From NCBI GenBank assembly GCA_016929735.1, contig JAFGID010000040.1, positions 1 through 8,942 on the forward strand: 8,942 nucleotides of DNA. Reading direction: 5' to 3'. A program made the translations under genes and the position numbers. Of this stretch, positions 4,697-8,942 are shown piece by piece (the first letter of the stretch is position 1; the number at the start of each line of letters is the position of its first letter). A model generated the notes under the pieces. That model had not been told where the DNA came from, did no database searches, and worked only from the letters and a program-made list of their open reading frames with translations. The DNA comes from Ignavibacteriales bacterium. Its GTDB lineage: Bacteria > Bacteroidota > Ignavibacteria > Ignavibacteriales > Melioribacteraceae.

Positions 4697-6751
4697 ATGC
4701 AGAACTTACAAAACGAACTGATAAATATACTACAACACGAAGATGCTTTGGTGGTTGACGGACAACTAAACAAGAACAAGATTGTTGAAATGGCGTTACA
4801 GGTTGACCCGAAACTAATTAAGCATTTAATAAAGCACGATACATTTAAAACCCACTTTTTTACCGATGTGGAAAGTGTTTTGGTATTCGACAAAATTAAA
4901 TTTCAGCGTTTTGTAAATAACAAGTCTTTTTTGCCCGACAGTTACACCGCTTTTAAAAACAAGATTGGGTTGACCATTAACGATGGCACAACCGACAATT
5001 ACATAACTTCAAAAAACGATGTAGTATTGGCTTGGCCTCATAAAGACTGCGTTTTGGAAGGCGGGCAGACCAAAGAAGACCAAAAACGAAATGAAATATT
5101 TTGGAACGAAACCCTTGCACCCGATGAAATTGACCGCCTGCTTGACCCAAAAGTTTTTACCAACTGGAAAAAATACGACCAAAAGGGCGAACACGAATTA
5201 ACAGAAATAAGCGATAACGATAACCTGATTATTAAAGGAAATAACTTATTGGCTCTTGCTTCTTTGAAAAAAAAATATGCCGGAAAAGTTAAACTGATTT
5301 ATATTGACCCTCCATATAATACAGGTAGTGATAGTTTTCAGTATAATGATAATTTTAATCATTCAACTTGGCTTACTTTTATTAAAAACAGATTGCTTTA
5401 TGCAAAAAATATGATGCATGAAACAGGTTTTATTTTTGTCAGTTGTGATGACTCCGAGGAAGCATATTTAAAAGTTATTTTAGATGAAGTTTTTGGGCGT
5501 GAAAATTTTGTCAATACAATTTCATACGAACGCTCTGGTAGTGCAGGTATCGGACAAGGTGGTTTTTTTGTTGATACCGCTGAGTTTATTTTGGTTTATT
5601 CTAAAAATAAATCAAACTGTTCTTTTAATCAAGTGACTAAGTCTTCTTTACTCGATTATGAAGTAATGAAACGATATAATAATATTTTAGAAAAAGAAGG
5701 TGAAAAAGAACTTATAAAAGAATTTAAATCAAAATCAAATGGGGAGCCTGTTAAAATATTTAAACATACTAACTATAATATTGAAAAAGTATCTTTAAAA
5801 GATTACTATAAAAGAGAAATTGAAATTAGAAAATCATTTAAAGAAAATTTTTCAAAGGTATTTAGAACCACTAACCCACAAGCCGAAAATTCTTTCCAAC
5901 AAGAATTACTGTCTTATATGGATAATGGTCTTTATTCTGTAGAATACACTCCCAGTCGAGGAAAAAATAAAGATATTCAGACAACAACATATTACCTTGG
6001 TAATGGAATATTTGCATGGTTGAAAGACAGCGCACATGTAGAAGGGGCAAATGTTGTAAAAGAGAATAAACTTACAACATTGTGGTCACATGCAGAAATA
6101 CCAAAAGCAGATTTAGCAAATGAGGGTGATGTTATTTTAAAAAGAGGTAAAAAGCCAGAACAATTATTGAATAGAATTATAGAATTATCAACAAATGAAG
6201 GGGATTTAGTTTTAGATTTTTTTATTGGCAGTGGTACTACATGTGCAGTATCCCACAAAATGAAAAGAAAGTATATTGGCATTGAACAACTCAATTACGG
6301 TGAAAATGATTCTGTTATAAGATTAAAAAATGTAATTGGTAAAACTGAAAAGAAACAAGGTAAGTTAATGCCTTCTGATATTTTTGATAAATCAGGGGTT
6401 TCAAAAAAGGTAAATTGGCAAGGTGGTGGTTCATTTATCTATTGCGAATTAGCCAAATACAACCAAACTTATGCCGACCAAATTTTAGAAGCCGACAGCA
6501 AAGAAAAACTTATTGCGGTTTGGCAACAAATGAAAGAAAAAGCTTTTTTGAGTTACCAGTTTGACAAGCAAAGTTTTGATGAACGAATTGAAGCATTTAA
6601 AACCCTCTCGCTAGAATACCAAAAGAAATTTTTACTTGAGGTGCTGGACAAAAACCAGTTGTATGTAAATTATTCGGAGATAGCAGACGAAACACACGGA
6701 ATAAGCAAAGAGGATAAGCGGTTGAATGATATGTTTTACGGCAAAATTTAA
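4697..6751 (+). CDS. mod: type III restriction-modification DNA methyltransferase, adenine-N6 (684 aa)
   Basis: Modification subunit of a type III system. It should methylate adenine in an asymmetric target on one strand and supply sequence recognition to the Mod-Res complex. The motif order is that of beta-class amino-methyltransferases: the catalytic DPPYNTG motif (204-210, in IYIDPPYNTGSDSFQYNDNF) precedes the S-adenosylmethionine-binding motif DFFIGSGTT (507-515). The stretch between, about 270-480, is the target-recognition region. The family more often has FAGSGTT; Ile replaces Ala here, probably without loss of activity. Length is normal for Mod. The N-terminal 195 and C-terminal 110 residues are encoded by DNA of about 33-40% GC, whereas the core (about 5250-6420) falls to 17-35% on counted lines, suggesting replacement of the specificity core. 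The ATG at 4697 follows AAGGA by 9 bases. It leads the operon; the next gene starts 18 bp downstream. Confidence 0.93.
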   Translation: MQNLQNELINILQHEDALVVDGQLNKNKIVEMALQVDPKLIKHLIKHDTFKTHFFTDVESVLVFDKIKFQRFVNNKSFLPDSYTAFKNKIGLTINDGTTDNYITSKNDVVLAWPHKDCVLEGGQTKEDQKRNEIFWNETLAPDEIDRLLDPKVFTNWKKYDQKGEHELTEISDNDNLIIKGNNLLALASLKKKYAGKVKLIYIDPPYNTGSDSFQYNDNFNHSTWLTFIKNRLLYAKNMMHETGFIFVSCDDSEEAYLKVILDEVFGRENFVNTISYERSGSAGIGQGGFFVDTAEFILVYSKNKSNCSFNQVTKSSLLDYEVMKRYNNILEKEGEKELIKEFKSKSNGEPVKIFKHTNYNIEKVSLKDYYKREIEIRKSFKENFSKVFRTTNPQAENSFQQELLSYMDNGLYSVEYTPSRGKNKDIQTTTYYLGNGIFAWLKDSAHVEGANVVKENKLTTLWSHAEIPKADLANEGDVILKRGKKPEQLLNRIIELSTNEGDLVLDFFIGSGTTCAVSHKMKRKYIGIEQLNYGENDSVIRLKNVIGKTEKKQGKLMPSDIFDKSGVSKKVNWQGGGSFIYCELAKYNQTYADQILEADSKEKLIAVWQQMKEKAFLSYQFDKQSFDERIEAFKTLSLEYQKKFLLEVLDKNQLYVNYSEIADETHGISKEDKRLNDMFYGKI

Positions 6752-6769
6752 AAAAAAGGTAAGTATGTA

Positions 6770-8263
6770 ATGAGAGCTTTACTTGACACAAATATTATCA
6801 TTCATCGGGAAACGAGCCGGCTAATTAACCAAAACATTGGTATGTTGTTTTACTGGCTTGATAAAATGAAGTATCAAAAATACGTTCATCCTGTAACTAT
6901 TGTCGAATTACAAAGGCATACCGATGAACAGGTTGTAAAAACTATGGCTGTCAAGTTACAAAGCTATCATGTAATGAAGGTTTCAGCACCTTTGCACAAT
7001 GATGTTAAAAAAGTAAGCTCTACCATTGATACAACCGATAACGATAATAACGACACGCTTTTGCTCAACGAGGTATATTCAAAACGAGTTGATTTTTTAA
7101 TTACTGAAGACAAGAAAATACATACCAAGGCAAAACATTTAGGCATTGCCTATTTTGTGTTTTACATTGAGCAGTTTATTGAGAAAGCTGTTCGGGAAAA
7201 TCCTGAATTGGTCGATTACAAAACTTTAGCCGTAAAAAAGGAATATTTTGGCAACATCAATTTACAATCATCATTTTTCGATAGTTTTCGTTGCGACTAT
7301 CAGGGGTTTGACCAGTGGTTTAACCGAAAATCGGAAGAAATTGCCTATGTCTGTTCCTACGAAGGAGAGATTAACTCATTTTTATTTCTAAAAAAAGAAG
7401 GCAAAGAAGAAGATTATTCAGACATACAACCACCCCTTCCACCAAAAGAAAGATTAAAGATTGGAACATTTAAAGTTACTGCAAACGGTTTTAAACTTGG
7501 CGAACGGTTTTTAAAAATCATTTTTGACAATGCCCTAAAACAAAAAGTAGAAGAAATTTATGTTACCATATTCGATAAAAGAGACGAACAAAAACGCCTT
7601 ATTGAATTAATGGAAATATGGGGTTTTAAAAAATGGGGCGTTAAAGAAACGCCAACAGGTATTGAAAACGTCTATGTACGTCCGTTTGAGAAACCAGCCG
7701 ACAGAACGCAGCCACGTCTTACATTTCCTTTTTTATCAAGCGATTCGGATGTTTTTGTAGTGCCGATTTACCCTGAATATCATACGGAATTATTCCCTGA
7801 TTCAATACTGCAAACAGAATCACCGCTGGATTTTGTCGAAAATCAGCCACACCGCAACGCAATAAGAAAGGCATATATTTCTAATTCAATAGAGCGAAAT
7901 TTAAAAACAGGGGATATAATTCTGTTTTACCGAACTGGCGGATATTACAAAAGTGTAATTACTACCATTGGCATTGTAGAAAACACAAAACAACCTGCCA
8001 CTTTTGAGGAAATCAAAGCAATTTGCAAAAAACGAACAGCATTATCGGAAGCACAACTGGCTGAATATTGGAACAGGTACGACAAACGAAAACCTTTTGT
8101 TGTAAATTTTCTGTATGCCTATTCTTTGCCCAATCCTTTCAAGGTAAATCTTAAAAAGCTCATTGATATTGGTGTTTTTGCAAGCATAGACGAAGCCCCG
8201 CGAGGGTTTCAGAAATTAAGTTGGGAATCATTTGTTAAAATTTATAAGGAAGCATATAAATAA
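6770..8263 (+). CDS. three-domain fusion: PIN nuclease, GNAT-like acetyltransferase and PUA/EVE-like domain (497 aa)
   Basis: Three parts can be read. Residues 1-140 resemble a PIN domain, an RNase fold common in toxins: LLDTNIII with Asp6, IVELQRH with Glu46, NDNNDT with Asp95 and LITED with Asp114, so the acidic metal-binding set looks complete. Residues 160-305 resemble a GNAT N-acetyltransferase: beta strand KIGTFKVTANGF, helix LGERFLKIIFDNALK, strand EEIYVTIF and WGFKKWG; the acetyl-CoA loop is not canonical. Residues 325-497 resemble a PUA-superfamily (EVE/ASCH-like) domain, with VFVVPIYPEYHTELFPDS and RNLKTGDIILFYRTGG. PUA-type folds bind RNA or modified bases. The ATG follows AAAGGT (6755-6760) and lies 18 bp after mod; the stop overlaps the next start (TAATG). 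It is therefore an integral part of the mod-res operon. Function inferred only: toxin-like or RNA-modifying accessory of restriction. Confidence 0.72.
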   Translation: MRALLDTNIIIHRETSRLINQNIGMLFYWLDKMKYQKYVHPVTIVELQRHTDEQVVKTMAVKLQSYHVMKVSAPLHNDVKKVSSTIDTTDNDNNDTLLLNEVYSKRVDFLITEDKKIHTKAKHLGIAYFVFYIEQFIEKAVRENPELVDYKTLAVKKEYFGNINLQSSFFDSFRCDYQGFDQWFNRKSEEIAYVCSYEGEINSFLFLKKEGKEEDYSDIQPPLPPKERLKIGTFKVTANGFKLGERFLKIIFDNALKQKVEEIYVTIFDKRDEQKRLIELMEIWGFKKWGVKETPTGIENVYVRPFEKPADRTQPRLTFPFLSSDSDVFVVPIYPEYHTELFPDSILQTESPLDFVENQPHRNAIRKAYISNSIERNLKTGDIILFYRTGGYYKSVITTIGIVENTKQPATFEEIKAICKKRTALSEAQLAEYWNRYDKRKPFVVNFLYAYSLPNPFKVNLKKLIDIGVFASIDEAPRGFQKLSWESFVKIYKEAYK

Positions 8264-8634
8264 TGAAAGTATTATTATCAATAAAGCCGGAGTTCGCCGA
8301 AAAAATATTTTCGGGTGAGAAGAGATATGAATTTCGCAAAGCAGGATTTAAAAATCAACTTATTCAAACTGTAGTTGTATATGCAACTATGCCTGTGGGA
8401 AGAATAATTGGCGAATTCAACATAAAACAGATTTTAAAAGATGAACCTGAACACATTTGGGAAATGACCAAAGAATACTCAGGAATAAACAAATCTTTTT
8501 TTAACGAATATTTTAACGGAAGAAACTTTGCATTTGCGATAGAGGTTGACAAGCCAAAATTGTATAAAAATCCGATAAACCCAAAAGAAGAATTTGATAG
8601 ATTTACAGCACCTCAATCGTTTATGTATTTATAG
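8263..8634 (+). CDS. ASCH-domain protein (PUA superfamily, 123 aa)
   Basis: A small single-domain protein. The opening KVLLSIKPEFAEKIFSGEKRYEFRK (residues 2-26) is the hallmark of ASCH-type proteins: a beta strand with SIKP, a helix ending in SGEK and an E-[FW]-R strand. VVVYATMPVGRIIGEFNI forms the next strands and FAFAIEVDKPKLY the last. ASCH domains belong to the PUA fold and are thought to bind RNA or modified nucleotides; at least one member hydrolyses acetylated cytidine. The ATG overlaps the previous stop by one base (TAATG, 8261-8265), so translation is coupled. Three bases separate its TAG from the res ATG, in the same frame. With the PUA-like domain of the preceding gene it gives the operon two potential nucleotide readers. 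Confidence 0.85.
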   Translation: MKVLLSIKPEFAEKIFSGEKRYEFRKAGFKNQLIQTVVVYATMPVGRIIGEFNIKQILKDEPEHIWEMTKEYSGINKSFFNEYFNGRNFAFAIEVDKPKLYKNPINPKEEFDRFTAPQSFMYL

Positions 8635-8637
8635 ATT

Positions 8638-8942
8638 ATGGCAGAAGAACGTTTAGATAAAACCTTTGATGTTTTGGTGGAGAATGAAGTTATTGAACTT
8701 GTTCTGCACGAAAATATTAAACAAAATTTACGGTACGAAGCACGGCCCTACCAAATTGAGGCATTTGCACGTTTTACCTATTATCTCAACAAATACAAGC
8801 ACCGCCGTAAGCCAAGCCAGTTGTTGTTTCACATGGCAACAGGGAGCGGAAAAACCTTGATTATGGCAGGTGCAATTGTGGAGCTTTACAAAATGGGCTA
8901 CCGCAATTTTATTTTCTTTGTAAACACCGATACCATAATCCG
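8638..8942 (+). CDS. res: type III restriction endonuclease subunit, N-terminal 101 residues (3' truncated by the window)
   Basis: Restriction and ATP-dependent translocase subunit that pairs with Mod. The frame begins MAEERLDKTFDVLVENEVIE. YEARPYQIEAF (33-43) is the start of the superfamily 2 helicase core, and MATGSGKT (66-73) is its Walker A motif. Next come an alpha helix (LIMAGAIVELYKMGY) and the strand NFIFFVNTDTII, helicase motif Ia. The DEAD-like box, remaining helicase motifs and the C-terminal nuclease domain lie outside the window. The start is the ATG at 8638, only 3 bp after the ASCH stop. No Shine-Dalgarno sequence is visible, so translation probably depends on coupling with the upstream gene. 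The order mod, two accessory genes, res departs from the usual adjacent mod-res pair. Confidence 0.92.
   Translation, partial: MAEERLDKTFDVLVENEVIELVLHENIKQNLRYEARPYQIEAFARFTYYLNKYKHRRKPSQLLFHMATGSGKTLIMAGAIVELYKMGYRNFIFFVNTDTII

Noticed and set aside
5992..6294. 100-codon minus-strand open frame opposite mod
   Set aside because: It is antisense to the conserved SAM-binding part of mod; its low-complexity Ser/Phe/Lys content is typical of a reverse-strand shadow.
8666..8860. 64-codon + strand open frame near the right edge
   Set aside because: It lies in another frame inside the start of res, where the true frame shows the Walker A and adjoining helicase motifs.
1..8942. CRISPR array, tRNA or rRNA genes, insertion sequence or transposase
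   Set aside because: No regularly spaced repeats, tRNA-like cloverleaf or rRNA sequence, and no transposase or integrase protein, were seen on either strand.

Overview
The window reads as a chromosomal defence-type island of a Bacteroidota-like bacterium. The supports are low GC (about 20-30% in the left half and up to about 45% in the right half, from hand-counted lines), a -7 element of the TAnnTTTG type in front of the first complete gene, weak or absent Shine-Dalgarno sequences before several genes, and the protein families present. All recognisable genes lie on the + strand. The species cannot be named from this sequence.

Left part (1-1361). The window opens inside the last 39 codons of a CheY-like receiver domain. 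After an AT-rich gap with a good Bacteroidota-type promoter come a small predicted lipoprotein and a 108-residue helical protein, separated by 2 bases and so probably co-transcribed. A 320-bp AT-rich gap follows. It has no convincing gene but holds a consensus-like TTGACA-N17-GATAAT pair and two overlapping mini-ORFs.

Centre (1362-4277). Three tightly joined genes encode what looks like an ion-driven inner-membrane stator complex. The first is a MotA/TolQ/ExbB-type channel protein with a long cytoplasmic tail. The other two are different ExbD/TolR-like single-pass proteins whose first 19 residues align without a gap, each with the conserved membrane Asp at residue 16. Neither has an OmpA peptidoglycan-binding domain, so this is not a standard ZorAB, MotAB or TolQR pair. 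The use of two distinct B-type subunits is the most novel-looking feature of the window.

Spacer (4278-4696). This 419-bp non-coding stretch carries two imperfect inverted repeats (18-base and 17-base arms). It separates two blocks of different base composition and may be a mobile or recombination boundary.

Right part (4697-8942). A type III restriction-modification operon runs in the order mod, PIN-GNAT-PUA-like fusion protein, ASCH-domain protein, res (cut by the window edge). The junctions are an 18-bp gap, a TAATG overlap and a 3-bp gap, so the two extra genes are built into the operon between mod and res. The mod gene is a compositional mosaic: its ends match the rest of the operon, while the catalytic and target-recognition core is much more AT-rich, as expected if the specificity region had been exchanged. 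A plausible reading is that Mod methylates adenines, Res cuts unmethylated DNA, and the PIN/GNAT/PUA and ASCH proteins add an RNA-directed or modification-sensing arm. That last role is inference only.
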